A stretch of 64,000 nucleotides of DNA from LVI-A0039 sp033105485 (GTDB lineage Bacteria; Bacillota_I; Bacilli_A; UBA3375). The notes beneath the pieces were generated by a model. The model ran no database searches. It was given only the letters and a program-made list of their open reading frames with translations, and was not told where the DNA came from. Below, one piece after another: positions 24,764 through 33,953 of the stretch; within the stretch, counting starts at the first letter, position 1; each line of letters opens with the position of its first letter. The stretch lies in contig CP136956.1 of assembly GCA_033105485.1 (NCBI GenBank), forward strand, positions 1,612,001 to 1,676,000, in the 5' to 3' direction. The translations under genes and the position numbers were made by a program.

Positions 24764-26169
24764 TGGAAAACGATATTAAAGAGCTAATTGAAGATGAATA
24801 CGAATATGGTTTTATGGACAAAGATCACAAAGCAGTTTATGAAACTGGGCGTGGACTTACTAGAGAAACTGTAATCGAAATCTCAAATTATAAAAATGAG
24901 CCTGAATGGATGTTAGATTTCCGCTTAAAATCTTACGATACATTCCTTTCAAAACCGATGCCTGAGTGGGGTGCAGACTTATCAATTGTTAATATTGATA
25001 ATACAATTTTCTACTCTAAACCAAGTGAAAAGGTTGAAAAGAGTTGGGATGATGTTCCAAAGGATGTAAAGGAAACATTTGAAAAATTAGGAATTCCGGA
25101 AGCAGAAGCTAAATATCTATCTGGAGTATCAACTCAATATGATAGTGAAGTAGTGTATGAAAATATGATTGCTGAAGTAGAAGAGAAGGGTGTAGTATTC
25201 ATGGATACAGACCGTGCATTACGTGAATACCCTGAACTATTTAAAAAGTATTTTGGTAAAATTGTACCAGCAAGTGATAATAAATTCTCGGCACTTAATA
25301 GTGCAGTATGGTCTGGTGGATCATTTATCTACGTACCTAAAGGTGTTAAGTTAGATATGCCATTACAAGCCTACTTCAGAATTAATACCCAAGATATTGG
25401 TCAGTTTGAACGTACATTAATTATTGTTGATGAAGGTGCAGATGTTCACTATGTTGAAGGATGTACAGCTCCAGTTCATGCAACTGATAGTTTACATGCA
25501 GCAGTTGTTGAAATTTTCGTTCATGAAAACGCTAACTGTCGTTATAGTACTATTCAAAACTGGTCTGGAAATGTATTAAACTTAGTTACTAAGCGTGCAA
25601 AAATTGACGCTGGTGCACATATGGAATGGATTGATGGAAATATTGGTAGTAAAATCACTATGAAATATCCAGCAATTATCTTAGCAGGTGAAGGAGCTCG
25701 TGGTACTTGTGTATCAGTTGCAATCGCCGGAAAAGGTAAACACATCGATGCAGGAGCGAAGATGATTCACTTAGCACCAAATACTAAGAGTGAAATTATT
25801 TCTAAATCAATTGCCCATGGTGGTGGAAATGCTACATATCGTGGTATTATTGAACATATGCCAAAAGCTACTAACAGTAAAAGTAGTGTTGAATGTGATA
25901 CGATTATTATTGATGAAATTAGTAAGTCAGATACAATACCATTCAACATTGTTAAAAATGATAGTAGTACAATTGCCCATGAGGCAACAGTAAGTAAGAT
26001 TAATGATGAGCAGCTATTCTATCTAATGTCACGTGGACTTAGTGAAGAAGAAGCGACGCAAATTATTATTATGGGATTCATTGATGAATTCGCTAAAGAA
26101 TTACCAATGGAATACGCTGTTGAACTTAACCGTCTTATTAACTTAGAAATGGAAGGTAGTATCGGATAA
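24763..26169 (+). CDS. sufB: Fe-S cluster assembly scaffold SufB
   Basis: 468 residues, the usual length. The beta-helix scaffold has IVDEGADVHYVEGCTAP and MEWIDGNIGSKITMKYP, and it ends with HEATVSKINDEQLFYLMSRGLSEEEA. SufB receives persulfide sulfur and nucleates the cluster with SufC and SufD. The ATG at 24763 overlaps the sufU stop by one base and follows AAAGGAG. It is the last gene of the operon, with a strong terminator after it. Confidence 0.95.
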   Translation: MENDIKELIEDEYEYGFMDKDHKAVYETGRGLTRETVIEISNYKNEPEWMLDFRLKSYDTFLSKPMPEWGADLSIVNIDNTIFYSKPSEKVEKSWDDVPKDVKETFEKLGIPEAEAKYLSGVSTQYDSEVVYENMIAEVEEKGVVFMDTDRALREYPELFKKYFGKIVPASDNKFSALNSAVWSGGSFIYVPKGVKLDMPLQAYFRINTQDIGQFERTLIIVDEGADVHYVEGCTAPVHATDSLHAAVVEIFVHENANCRYSTIQNWSGNVLNLVTKRAKIDAGAHMEWIDGNIGSKITMKYPAIILAGEGARGTCVSVAIAGKGKHIDAGAKMIHLAPNTKSEIISKSIAHGGGNATYRGIIEHMPKATNSKSSVECDTIIIDEISKSDTIPFNIVKNDSSTIAHEATVSKINDEQLFYLMSRGLSEEEATQIIIMGFIDEFAKELPMEYAVELNRLINLEMEGSIG

Positions 26170-26203
26170 AAAAGGAAAGTTGCAAATGCAACTTCCTTTT
26201 TTT
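26170..26203 (+). terminator. Intrinsic terminator after sufB
   Basis: AAGGAAAGTTGCA pairs with TGCAACTTCCTT, followed by seven T. Confidence 0.88.
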
Positions 26204-26238
26204 ATTTCATTAGATTTTTAAATTAATAATTATAGTAT

Positions 26239-26263
26239 AAAAAAAGAGCCCCAAAGGACTCTT
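26239..26263 (-). terminator. Intrinsic terminator of the microprotein operon (minus)
   Basis: On the minus strand AGAGTCC and GGGGCTCT form the stem, followed by seven U. Confidence 0.8.
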
Positions 26264-26272
26264 TAAACAAAA

Positions 26273-26350
26273 TTAAAATACTAAGTTAAATAGGAATAAT
26301 ACGATTAAAATCATAATGATTAGTCCTAAGATTGATTTAAGGTTACCCAT
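26273..26350 (-). CDS. 25-residue single-helix membrane microprotein
   Basis: A short frame MGNLKSILGLIIMILIVLFLF plus four residues encodes almost nothing but one membrane helix. GGAGAG precedes its ATG on the minus strand. It follows the HAAS-domain gene by 26 bp and is followed directly by a terminator, so it is the last gene of that operon. Such tiny hydrophobic peptides often modulate a larger membrane partner; the partner here would be the HAAS protein (inference). Confidence 0.65.
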   Translation of the reverse strand: MGNLKSILGLIIMILIVLFLFNLVF

Positions 26351-26376
26351 GTTTCTCTCCATTCATAATTCAAAAT

Positions 26377-27285
26377 TTATAAAACAGCTCGTATTACATC
26401 TCCGAACAATGTGGTTACTTCACCTAAACTTAAATTTGACCAGTCAACATTAGATGTGTCAACATTGTATTGGTAAAATAGGTTTTGTACAGCATCCATA
26501 TGAGTTGTTGCGAAGATACTAACTGTTTCCAAGGTAGATGATAACATAATTTTTGATATAAATGCAAATACAATTATTAAAATAAAAGTAATAATTAATC
26601 TAACCGTTTTCATATTTTTATCAATAATACTATAGATTAAATTCTTAATAAAACTTATACCTAATGCAATTGATATTAGCATAAAAAGAATAGCTAAAAA
26701 TAGTGAAATAGCAGTCTGAGCGTCAATAAACATTAGTAAACCTAAAGCAGCGACAATTGTTACTGCCAAGATAATAAATCCAAATAAATAAAATAAAATT
26801 GTAATAATAACAAAGATAATTTTTACAGGCATTTTTGCAGCTTTATTTTCAGATTTGGCTTTATAACTTTGATCATTACTTTGAGCTGGTGTATCAGTAT
26901 TGTTTTGAGAAGTGTCATTTGATTTTGAACTATCAGTAATATTTTTGTCAACACTATTAATTTCTAAATCATCAGCTTTATTTGTAGAGTCAATTTGTGC
27001 ATGCTCTAAGTTTGTTTGAGTTGCAGACATTAATTCATCAGTATCAGTAATACTTGTGTTTTGAGAAGTTGCCGTAATATCTTTTGTTAAATCATATGTT
27101 CCGATTAATTCTCGTACATACTCAGCAGGTGTTCCAAACTCTGATATTAAGAGTTGGGCATTAACCTGTCCATTTAATTCTAAGTTTGATATTTGTTCCT
27201 CTAATTCAAGTAGCACTTTATATTTATCTTGAAAATCATAGTCTTCAAGTAACTTATTAACTTGTGCTAAATATTGTAATTTCAT
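26377..27285 (-). CDS. HAAS/DUF1700-like membrane protein
   Basis: 302 residues. The N-terminal helical domain (about 1-60: YLAQVNKLLEDYDF, LLELEEQI, ISEFGTPAEYVRELI) matches the HAAS/DUF1700 pattern, where helices end in a G.P.e.v..l motif. A Ser/Thr/Asn-rich disordered linker (about 70-148) leads to about four membrane helices (150-250) and an extracytoplasmic tail. HAAS proteins often sit beside PadR regulators, none of which is seen here. AGGAG precedes the ATG; it is 7 bp after the upstream gene. Confidence 0.7.
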   Translation of the reverse strand: MKLQYLAQVNKLLEDYDFQDKYKVLLELEEQISNLELNGQVNAQLLISEFGTPAEYVRELIGTYDLTKDITATSQNTSITDTDELMSATQTNLEHAQIDSTNKADDLEINSVDKNITDSSKSNDTSQNNTDTPAQSNDQSYKAKSENKAAKMPVKIIFVIITILFYLFGFIILAVTIVAALGLLMFIDAQTAISLFLAILFMLISIALGISFIKNLIYSIIDKNMKTVRLIITFILIIVFAFISKIMLSSTLETVSIFATTHMDAVQNLFYQYNVDTSNVDWSNLSLGEVTTLFGDVIRAVL

Positions 27286-27292
27286 AATTCTC

Positions 27293-27679
27293 CTATTGTT
27301 CTATGTTAATTGTTTCTGTGAAGTATTGTGTAGTACCTTCAAATTTTAAAGTAAGCTTTACTAAGTAATCTCCAGAATATCCCGGGGTAAATATAAATTC
27401 GTATCGACCCGGTTGATATGGTTCAAGGTCGAAAGAATATGTATCATTTGAATTATACTTATGAGTTAATTCCACATTAAAAGATGTTGGTGAATAGTGA
27501 GCCATATTTTTCTCTACTTCAAAGTCGACAGTAACAGGTTGATTGATAACTGGCGAATCACTTACTGTCATTGTGTATGTAAGTGGTCGATTATATGTTA
27601 GAAAAGCTGATATTAGTAATAGACCAACAAATATTGCAACAACATATAAAGTAATATCTCGTTTAAAAAAGTCTCTCAT
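27293..27679 (-). CDS. Membrane-anchored Ig-like protein (YtkA/FixH-like)
   Basis: 128 residues: one N-terminal membrane helix (about 10-27), then a beta-sandwich domain with NQPVTVDFEVEKN, YQPGRYEFIFTPGYSGDYLVKLTL. This 'pG.Y...f.p...G.y.v.l' pattern is that of YtkA-like or FixH-like domains that face outward. No metal-binding Met/His cluster is evident. AAGGAGG and a TATAAT lie upstream on the minus strand. It is the first gene of a three-gene operon with the HAAS protein and the microprotein. Confidence 0.7.
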   Translation of the reverse strand: MRDFFKRDITLYVVAIFVGLLLISAFLTYNRPLTYTMTVSDSPVINQPVTVDFEVEKNMAHYSPTSFNVELTHKYNSNDTYSFDLEPYQPGRYEFIFTPGYSGDYLVKLTLKFEGTTQYFTETINIEQ

Positions 27680-27768
27680 ATTTCCTCCTTATAGTATTAT
27701 AACAAAATTTATATAGAATAGTAAAAAAGCCCAAACGCCATAGGTGGAATATATATATGTAGGAGGTC

Positions 27769-28401
27769 ATGATGACACTAACTATTATCTTTCTTGAATT
27801 TCTAATTTTAAGCCTAAACATACATGATGAAACAAAGGTCAATTACCATTGTCAAGTCATATCATTCTTTAGTTCAGACTACCCTCAAGTATTATTTCCA
27901 TTGATATTTGAAATTCCATTAATTTACTATGAGGGTCAAATAAATTTGTTAAAGGATATAGGTTATATAATTCATAGTTTAAACCCAAGTTATTATACGC
28001 AAAAAGTGGTTAAAACACTGAAACAAGACATCAATCTTATTGCACCTGAGATTAACTATAATTCTAAATCAAAGTTTTTTTATTTGTATGATATAATATA
28101 TTGCAATGATATTAAAGAGTTTGAAAATTGTTCATGTAAACTAGCCTTTTATTTAGGGATAAAGTTGTCACATGAGCTTTATCAACAGTTTATAACTTCC
28201 ATAATAACCAAATTATATATCCTAGAAGGTGTGCCTTCAAAGCTATATTTTGATTTTGTTAACAATTGTATTGATAATGAATGTTGTGTCTACGCACTAC
28301 CATCAAATATTTTTACAACAATGTCAGCTTTACCGAATGTAATGCTTTCAAAGGGAATTGAACCTTTAATATTAAACAATGTATATGTAAAGGATGATTA
28401 G
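27769..28401 (+). CDS. Divergent, truncated DprA/Smf-like protein
   Basis: 210 residues where DprA is usually about 280-370. FPLIFEIPLIYYEGQINLL corresponds to the DprA segment before its Rossmann loop (P..LyykG....l), but the following GxR nucleotide/DNA loop reads GYIIHSLNPSYYTQKV, with the glycine and arginine lost. ILEG and YALPSNIF then match the DprA VvEa and yAvPG.i segments, and LSKGIEPLI matches LI..GA..v. Gly-rich DNA-binding motifs are absent. The position directly before topA is the classic dprA position. AGGAGG precedes the start. It stays an open frame, so it may have a new role or be decaying. Confidence 0.6.
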   Translation: MMTLTIIFLEFLILSLNIHDETKVNYHCQVISFFSSDYPQVLFPLIFEIPLIYYEGQINLLKDIGYIIHSLNPSYYTQKVVKTLKQDINLIAPEINYNSKSKFFYLYDIIYCNDIKEFENCSCKLAFYLGIKLSHELYQQFITSIITKLYILEGVPSKLYFDFVNNCIDNECCVYALPSNIFTTMSALPNVMLSKGIEPLILNNVYVKDD

Positions 28402-30450
28402 ATGCAAAAATTAGTTATTGTTGAGTCACCAGCAAAAGCAAAAACAATCGAAAAATACTTAGGTGAGGACTACAAGGTTCTATCAAGTGTTGGTCACGTT
28501 CGTGACTTAGCAACATCAGGTCCTGGTGGATTAGGTGTTGATGTAGAAAACGGCTTCAAAGCAAGTTACAAGTATATTACTGGTAAGAAAAAAGTTGTAA
28601 CTGAACTAAAAAAAGAAGCAGCAAAGAGTGATTTTGTATACCTTGCAACCGATCCCGACCGTGAAGGAGAAGCAATTAGTTGGCATTTGGCTGATGAATT
28701 AGGATTAGAAATTGATGAATTAAATCGTGTTGTTTTCAATGAAATCACTAAAGGTGGAGTTGAAACTGGTATGGAACATATTCGTAGTATCGATATGGAT
28801 CTAGTTAATTCCCAAGAATCACGTCGTATTATTGACAGAATCTTAGGATTTAAATTATCAAAGTTATTACAACAAAAGATTAAAGAGAAGAGTGCAGGTC
28901 GTGTTCAATCAGTTGCATTACGTATTATTTGTGAACGTGAAGAAGAAATTGAGGCATTTATTCCTTTAGAGTACTACAAAATTCTTGCAATTATTGGAGA
29001 TTTAGAGTTAGACTATATTGAAAATGATAAAAAGATTAGTAAAGAAGAAGCGCTTGCAATCTATGAAACGTTAAAAGATAAATCACTAAATGTCATTGAT
29101 AAGAAAATTACTAATAAAAAACAAAATCCATATTTACCATTTACAACATCAACTTTCCAACAAACAGCAGTAAATAAATTAGGATATACTTCAAGACGTG
29201 CAATGTCAATTGCTCAAAAGTTATATGAAGGGGTTGAGATTAGTGGTGAGATGCAAGGTCTTATTACATATATGCGTACTGACTCGACTCGTTTATCGCC
29301 AGATTTTAGTAAATATGCAATGGGATACATTAAAGGAAACTACGGAGAAGACTATGTTGGTTTTGTTCGTAAAACAAAAAATGATAGTAATAGCCAAGAT
29401 GCGCACGAGGCTATTCGTCCAACTAGTGTTAACTTAACTCCAGCTGTTGTAAAACCATATTTATCTGCTGAACAACATAAAATTTATACATTAATCTATA
29501 ATCGTGCAATTAGCAGTTTAATGGCGCCAGCAAAAATGGAAACTTCTACTTATATTTTTGAATCAGACTCTAAGGTTCAATTCAAAGCAAGTAGTACTGT
29601 AACGAAATTTGATGGGTATAAAAAAGTTTATAATGCAGATAGTACTGATAAACCAGAACTTGAGTTTACAGTGGGAACAACTGTAACTGTTGATGAATTT
29701 GAATGTAACCAACACTTTACTAAACCACCAGCACGTTATAGTGAAGCAAAGCTAATTAAGGAAATGGAAGAAAAAGGAATTGGACGTCCAAGTACTTATG
29801 CAGCGACAATTGATGTTATTAAACAACGTGGATATGTATTATATGAAAAGAAACAATTTATTCCAACAGACTCAGGTAAGTTAGTTACAAATAAATTAAA
29901 AGAATTTTTTGTTGACTTTATTGATGTTGATTACACACGTAATTTAGAAGATGAACTTGATTTAGTAGCGAATGGACAAGAAGAAAAAGTTGAATTACTA
30001 TCTAAGTTCATGGCCGACTTTGAGCCGTTACTTGAAAATGCCCAAGCAAATATGGAAAAGATTGAAGCAGTTAAAACTGGTAATGTCTGTCCTGAATGTG
30101 GAAGTGATTTAGTAATGCGTAAAGGTCGTTATGGTGAATTTGAAGCTTGTAGTAACTTCCCAACTTGTAAGTATATTGTACAAGAAGAGAAGGAAAGTCT
30201 TGGTGATTGTCCAAAATGTGAGGACGGAAAAGTAATTGAAAAGATTACTAGACGTGGTAAGGCATTTTACGGATGTGATCGTTTCCCAAAATGTGATTAT
30301 GCAGTATGGAATAAGGAAGATATTGGTAAGATAATCGAACAACCTGCGAAAAAGACATATAAGAAGAAAACTACGACAAAGAAAAAAACTACAACAAAAA
30401 AGAAGACAACAACAAAAAAGGCAGCAACTAAAGCTAAAGAAACTGAATAA
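28402..30450 (+). CDS. topA: DNA topoisomerase I
   Basis: 682 residues. Type IA enzyme that relaxes negative supercoils. The TOPRIM start is VIVESPAKAKTIEKYLG with DPDREGEAISWH. The active-site Tyr lies in ITYMRTDSTRLS (about Tyr287), and SQDAHEAIRPT and GIGRPSTYA are typical. Two C-terminal zinc-ribbon domains (CPECGSDL...CSNFPTC and CPKCEDGK...CDRFPKC) lead to a Lys/Thr-rich tail with three KKKTTT repeats. The ATG abuts the stop codon of the DprA-like gene. Confidence 0.96.
   Translation: MQKLVIVESPAKAKTIEKYLGEDYKVLSSVGHVRDLATSGPGGLGVDVENGFKASYKYITGKKKVVTELKKEAAKSDFVYLATDPDREGEAISWHLADELGLEIDELNRVVFNEITKGGVETGMEHIRSIDMDLVNSQESRRIIDRILGFKLSKLLQQKIKEKSAGRVQSVALRIICEREEEIEAFIPLEYYKILAIIGDLELDYIENDKKISKEEALAIYETLKDKSLNVIDKKITNKKQNPYLPFTTSTFQQTAVNKLGYTSRRAMSIAQKLYEGVEISGEMQGLITYMRTDSTRLSPDFSKYAMGYIKGNYGEDYVGFVRKTKNDSNSQDAHEAIRPTSVNLTPAVVKPYLSAEQHKIYTLIYNRAISSLMAPAKMETSTYIFESDSKVQFKASSTVTKFDGYKKVYNADSTDKPELEFTVGTTVTVDEFECNQHFTKPPARYSEAKLIKEMEEKGIGRPSTYAATIDVIKQRGYVLYEKKQFIPTDSGKLVTNKLKEFFVDFIDVDYTRNLEDELDLVANGQEEKVELLSKFMADFEPLLENAQANMEKIEAVKTGNVCPECGSDLVMRKGRYGEFEACSNFPTCKYIVQEEKESLGDCPKCEDGKVIEKITRRGKAFYGCDRFPKCDYAVWNKEDIGKIIEQPAKKTYKKKTTTKKKTTTKKKTTTKKAATKAKETE
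30361..30440 (+). repeat. Lys/Thr codon repeat at the end of topA
   Basis: Three roughly 18-bp units encode KKKTTT, followed by KKAATKAK. The tail is basic and probably disordered, and could aid DNA binding. The repeat is prone to slippage. Confidence 0.7.
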
Positions 30451-30456
30451 GAAACT

Positions 30457-30482
30457 GGACCTCAAGTGATTGGGGTCCTTTT
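30457..30482 (+). terminator. Intrinsic terminator after topA
   Basis: GGACCTC pairs with GGGGTCC, followed by TTTT. Confidence 0.8.
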
Positions 30483-30549
30483 CATATTATTTAGATAGTA
30501 AGTTATGCTATAATATTATAGATATTTAAAAAATTATTAGGAGTTTATA

Positions 30550-32001
30550 ATGAGTAAAGTAAGAGTAAGATACGCACCAAGTCCAACTGGATATTTACAT
30601 ATTGGTAATGCACGTACAGCATTATTCAACTATTTATTTGCAAAACACAATGGAGGAGATTTCATTGTACGTATCGAAGATACAGATGTTGCACGTAATA
30701 TTGAAGGTGGAGAAAAGTCTCAACTAGATAACTTAAAATGGTTAGGTGTTGAATGGGATGAAAGTATTGACATGGGTGGAGACTTCGGTCCATATAACCA
30801 ATTAGCTAGACATGAAGCGGGAATCTATACTAAGTATGTAGATCAATTATTAGCTGAAGGTAAAGCATACAAATGCTACTGTTCAAGTGAAGAGCTAGAT
30901 GTTGAAGCTGAAAGACAAAAAGCAGAAGGAATGATTCCTCGTTATAATGGAAAATGTTCTAATTTAACAGAAGCGCAAATTGCTGGATTTGAAGCTGAAG
31001 GTAGAGATTACACAGTTAGATTCAGAGTTCCAACTAATGAAGAGATTTCATGGACTGATATTGTTAAGAGTGATGTTACATTCAACTCAAAAGACATTTC
31101 AGGTGATTTCAATATTTTAAAAAGAGATGGAATTCCTACTTACAACTTTGCAGTTGTAATTGATGACCACTTAATGGAAATTTCACACGTATTACGTGGG
31201 GAAGACCATATCTCAAATACACCGAAACAAATCATGTTATATAACGCAATGGATATGACAGTTCCAACATTTGGACACATGACATTAATCGTTAACCCAG
31301 ATGGTAAAAAGTTAAGTAAACGTGATACATCTATTATTCAATTCATTGAACAATACAAAGACTTAGGTTACTTACCAGAAGCGATGTTTAACTTTATTAC
31401 ATTATTAGGTTGGTCTCCAGTAGGAGAAGATGAAATCTTTGGTAAAGAAGAATTAATTAAAATTTTCGATGAAACAAGATTAAGTAAATCACCAGCAAAA
31501 TTTGATGAAGCTAAATTAACTTGGATCAACAATCAATATGTTAAACAATTATCTGAAGATGAGTACTACGATTTAGTGTTACCGTTCTTACAAAAAGACT
31601 TAAGTGCTGAAGACAGCGCTTGGTTAAAAGCTGTAGCGATGTTATATAAAGATCAATTAAGCTACGGTCAAGAAATTACTGAACTTGTAACATTATTCTT
31701 CAAAGATGAAATTAGTTTAGATGAGGAAAGTTTAGAATTCGTTCGTCAAGAAGGTGTTGTTGAAACTTTAGAAGCATTAAAAGCAAACTTAGCAGCTAGT
31801 GAAGAATTTACTGCTGATGCTATTAAAGCAGCTATTAAAGCAGTTCAAAAAGATCTTGGAGTAAAAGGTAAGATGTTATTCATGCCATCAAGAATCGCAA
31901 CAACTGGTCAAATGCATGGTCCAGATTTAACTAGTAGTGTGAGTCTACTTGGAAAAGAAAAAGCAATTGCAAACATTGATTACGTAATTAGTCAAATCTA
32001 A
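30550..32001 (+). CDS. gltX: Glutamate--tRNA ligase
   Basis: 483 residues, class I synthetase. The HIGH equivalent is YLHIGNARTALFN, followed by FIVRIEDTD; KMSKS appears as KKLSKRD (about residue 254). The C-terminal half (about 330-483) is the helical anticodon-binding domain. No separate glutaminyl-tRNA synthetase gene is in the window, so this may be the non-discriminating type, although that is inference. An extended -10 TGCTATAAT lies at 30508-30516 and AGGAG precedes the ATG. Confidence 0.95.
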   Translation: MSKVRVRYAPSPTGYLHIGNARTALFNYLFAKHNGGDFIVRIEDTDVARNIEGGEKSQLDNLKWLGVEWDESIDMGGDFGPYNQLARHEAGIYTKYVDQLLAEGKAYKCYCSSEELDVEAERQKAEGMIPRYNGKCSNLTEAQIAGFEAEGRDYTVRFRVPTNEEISWTDIVKSDVTFNSKDISGDFNILKRDGIPTYNFAVVIDDHLMEISHVLRGEDHISNTPKQIMLYNAMDMTVPTFGHMTLIVNPDGKKLSKRDTSIIQFIEQYKDLGYLPEAMFNFITLLGWSPVGEDEIFGKEELIKIFDETRLSKSPAKFDEAKLTWINNQYVKQLSEDEYYDLVLPFLQKDLSAEDSAWLKAVAMLYKDQLSYGQEITELVTLFFKDEISLDEESLEFVRQEGVVETLEALKANLAASEEFTADAIKAAIKAVQKDLGVKGKMLFMPSRIATTGQMHGPDLTSSVSLLGKEKAIANIDYVISQI

Positions 32002-32038
32002 AAAAAGAAATACTATCCCAACTGGGATAGTATTTTTA
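32002..32038. terminator. Bidirectional terminator between gltX and the pseudouridine synthase
   Basis: AATACTATCCC pairs with GGGATAGTATT. An A6 tract lies on the left and T5 on the right, serving both convergent genes. Confidence 0.85.
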
Positions 32039-32731
32039 ATATATTAACGATTCTAATGTTTCTTTCGTATATGCATCATATTCTCCGATTTCTAAGTCTT
32101 CAGGAATAGTTAAGTTTCCGATGCTTACACGTGATAATTCAGTTACTTCATTATCAACTGCAAGTAACATTCTTTTTACTTGGTGGAATTTACCTTCACT
32201 AATTGTTAATAAAATTTCATTGTCACTTAAACGCTCAGTTTTAGCAGGCATAGTTTCGTAATCATACTCAATAGTTACACCTTCCTCAAGTTGCTTAAGT
32301 GAATCATCACTAATGTCATCGCGACATACAACATGATATGTTTTATCTACGTGTCTTTTGGGGCTCATTAAACTGTGAGAGAATTTACCATCATTAGTAA
32401 TTAATAATAAACCTGTTGTATCTAAGTCTAAGCGACCAACTGTAAACAAGTCAGCTTGAAAGTCTTCAAAAGCCATTAAGTCGAAAATAGTTTCGTGTAG
32501 ATCATCTGCATTTGCACATACAACACCTGCTGGTTTATTGAATAGGAAGTATTTGAATTCGTTAACGTAGAATGTGTATTCATTAATTATTAACTCATCA
32601 TCTTCCTTTAATTTGTCTGTTACATTTTTTGCTGGAACACCATTTATTAAAATGTTATTTTGTTTTAAAAATCTTCTTGCATCCTTACGGGTACAAATAT
32701 CTTTATTAGATAAGAATTTATCTAGTCTCAT
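32036..32731 (-). CDS. RsuA-family 16S/23S rRNA pseudouridine synthase
   Basis: 231 residues. An N-terminal S4 RNA-binding domain (about 1-50, MRLDKFLSNKDICTRKDARR) is followed by the catalytic domain with GRLDLDTTGLLLITNDG; the first Asp after GRL is the nucleophile. VDKTYHV and EGKFHQVKRML are the other RsuA/RluB motifs. It isomerises a specific uridine in rRNA; RsuA (16S) is more likely than RluB from its size. It lies 7 bp after dinB on the same strand. Confidence 0.88.
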   Translation of the reverse strand: MRLDKFLSNKDICTRKDARRFLKQNNILINGVPAKNVTDKLKEDDELIINEYTFYVNEFKYFLFNKPAGVVCANADDLHETIFDLMAFEDFQADLFTVGRLDLDTTGLLLITNDGKFSHSLMSPKRHVDKTYHVVCRDDISDDSLKQLEEGVTIEYDYETMPAKTERLSDNEILLTISEGKFHQVKRMLLAVDNEVTELSRVSIGNLTIPEDLEIGEYDAYTKETLESLIY

Positions 32732-32738
32732 GTATCTC

Positions 32739-33824
32739 CTAAAATAATTTTGTTTGTTTTGTTACTATCTCTTTGCTAATAGTTGCCATCTCGTTTTCAT
32801 CGACAAGATTACTAAATGATATGCCGACTAATCTAATTTCTTTATTTTGGTATGGAAACTTAAAAAGCAAACTTTTTATATGCTTTGTAAAATCAACATT
32901 TGTATTAGATGGGTAGGGTAAAGAGATTGACCTCGTATATTGTGTGAAGTCACCGTATTTAATTTTAACATTAAATGTTTTAGCATATAACTTTTTTGTG
33001 CGCATTTGATGAAGAGTTGATATTGTGAATTTAGTTAACAAACTTTCACTTTCAAAAATATTTGAATAAGGTTTGCGTAATGTTGTCTCATGACCAAGAC
33101 TTTTACGTTCCCGGCTTGGAATGACTTGACGTTCATCAATGCCTCTTATATAGTCATATAAAGTCTCGCCGAAACTATTAAAGTATTTAATACAGTCATC
33201 TTTGCTAAATTTTAATAAATCATCAATCGTGTGTACTCCCAGGATATGCATTTTTTCCTGTGCGCTTTTTCCAACACCATGGATATCCTTTAAGTCGATT
33301 GTTTGTAAGAATTGCTCGGTCTTATTTGGGGGGATTATGGTTAATCCATTTGGCTTATTATAATCACTACCAAGTTTGGCTAGCAATTTATTATAAGATA
33401 CACCGGCCGAAGCTGTTAAATTCGTTTCTTCTAGAATTCTCATCTTGATATATCTAGCAATTTCAGTTGCTGATTCAATTTCAAGTTTATTAACGGTTAC
33501 ATCTAAATATGCTTCATCTAGTGATAGCCCTTCAACTAAGTCTGTCACCTCATAAAAAACTTCGAATATTTTAGCAGAAGCATCACGGTACTTTTGATTA
33601 TTTTGTCTTACAAATATTGCATGAGGGCATAACTTGTAAGCTTTAATGTTTGGCATTGCACTACGGACTCCGTATTTTCTTGCTTCATAAGAACAGGTTG
33701 ATACAACTCCATAACGGGGATTACCACTACCAATTACTATTGGTTTATTTCGATATTCGGGATTATCTCGTTGCTCAACTTGTGCAAAAAATGCATCCAT
33801 ATCAATATGTATTATTTTTCTCAT
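32739..33824 (-). CDS. dinB: DNA polymerase IV (Y family)
   Basis: 361 residues. The palm carries HIDMDAFFAQVEQRDNP and LSLDEAYLDVT with the catalytic Asp and Glu. VVSTCSYEARKYGVRSAMP is the fingers motif, and an HhH segment (IHGVGKSAQEKMHILG) precedes the little finger. It makes translesion and low-fidelity DNA synthesis. No beta-clamp motif was checked at the C-terminus. ATG at 33824 follows GGAG; the next ATG at 33836 lacks a ribosome site. Confidence 0.93.
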   Translation of the reverse strand: MRKIIHIDMDAFFAQVEQRDNPEYRNKPIVIGSGNPRYGVVSTCSYEARKYGVRSAMPNIKAYKLCPHAIFVRQNNQKYRDASAKIFEVFYEVTDLVEGLSLDEAYLDVTVNKLEIESATEIARYIKMRILEETNLTASAGVSYNKLLAKLGSDYNKPNGLTIIPPNKTEQFLQTIDLKDIHGVGKSAQEKMHILGVHTIDDLLKFSKDDCIKYFNSFGETLYDYIRGIDERQVIPSRERKSLGHETTLRKPYSNIFESESLLTKFTISTLHQMRTKKLYAKTFNVKIKYGDFTQYTRSISLPYPSNTNVDFTKHIKSLLFKFPYQNKEIRLVGISFSNLVDENEMATISKEIVTKQTKLF

Positions 33825-33953
33825 ATTAGTCTCCATCTATATATTAAATAATAACAAATATTCAAAACAGTGAAATGATATTTTTTTCAATAAAGAAAAC
33901 TAGTTATAAATTAAAATAGTGTTATAATAGTATAGGAAAAATTAGGAGGCAAA

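Noticed and set aside
30109..30465. 118-codon Cys/Phe/Ser-rich minus-strand frame
   Set aside because: It is the antisense of the zinc ribbons and Lys-rich repeat of topA; repeats keep antisense frames open.
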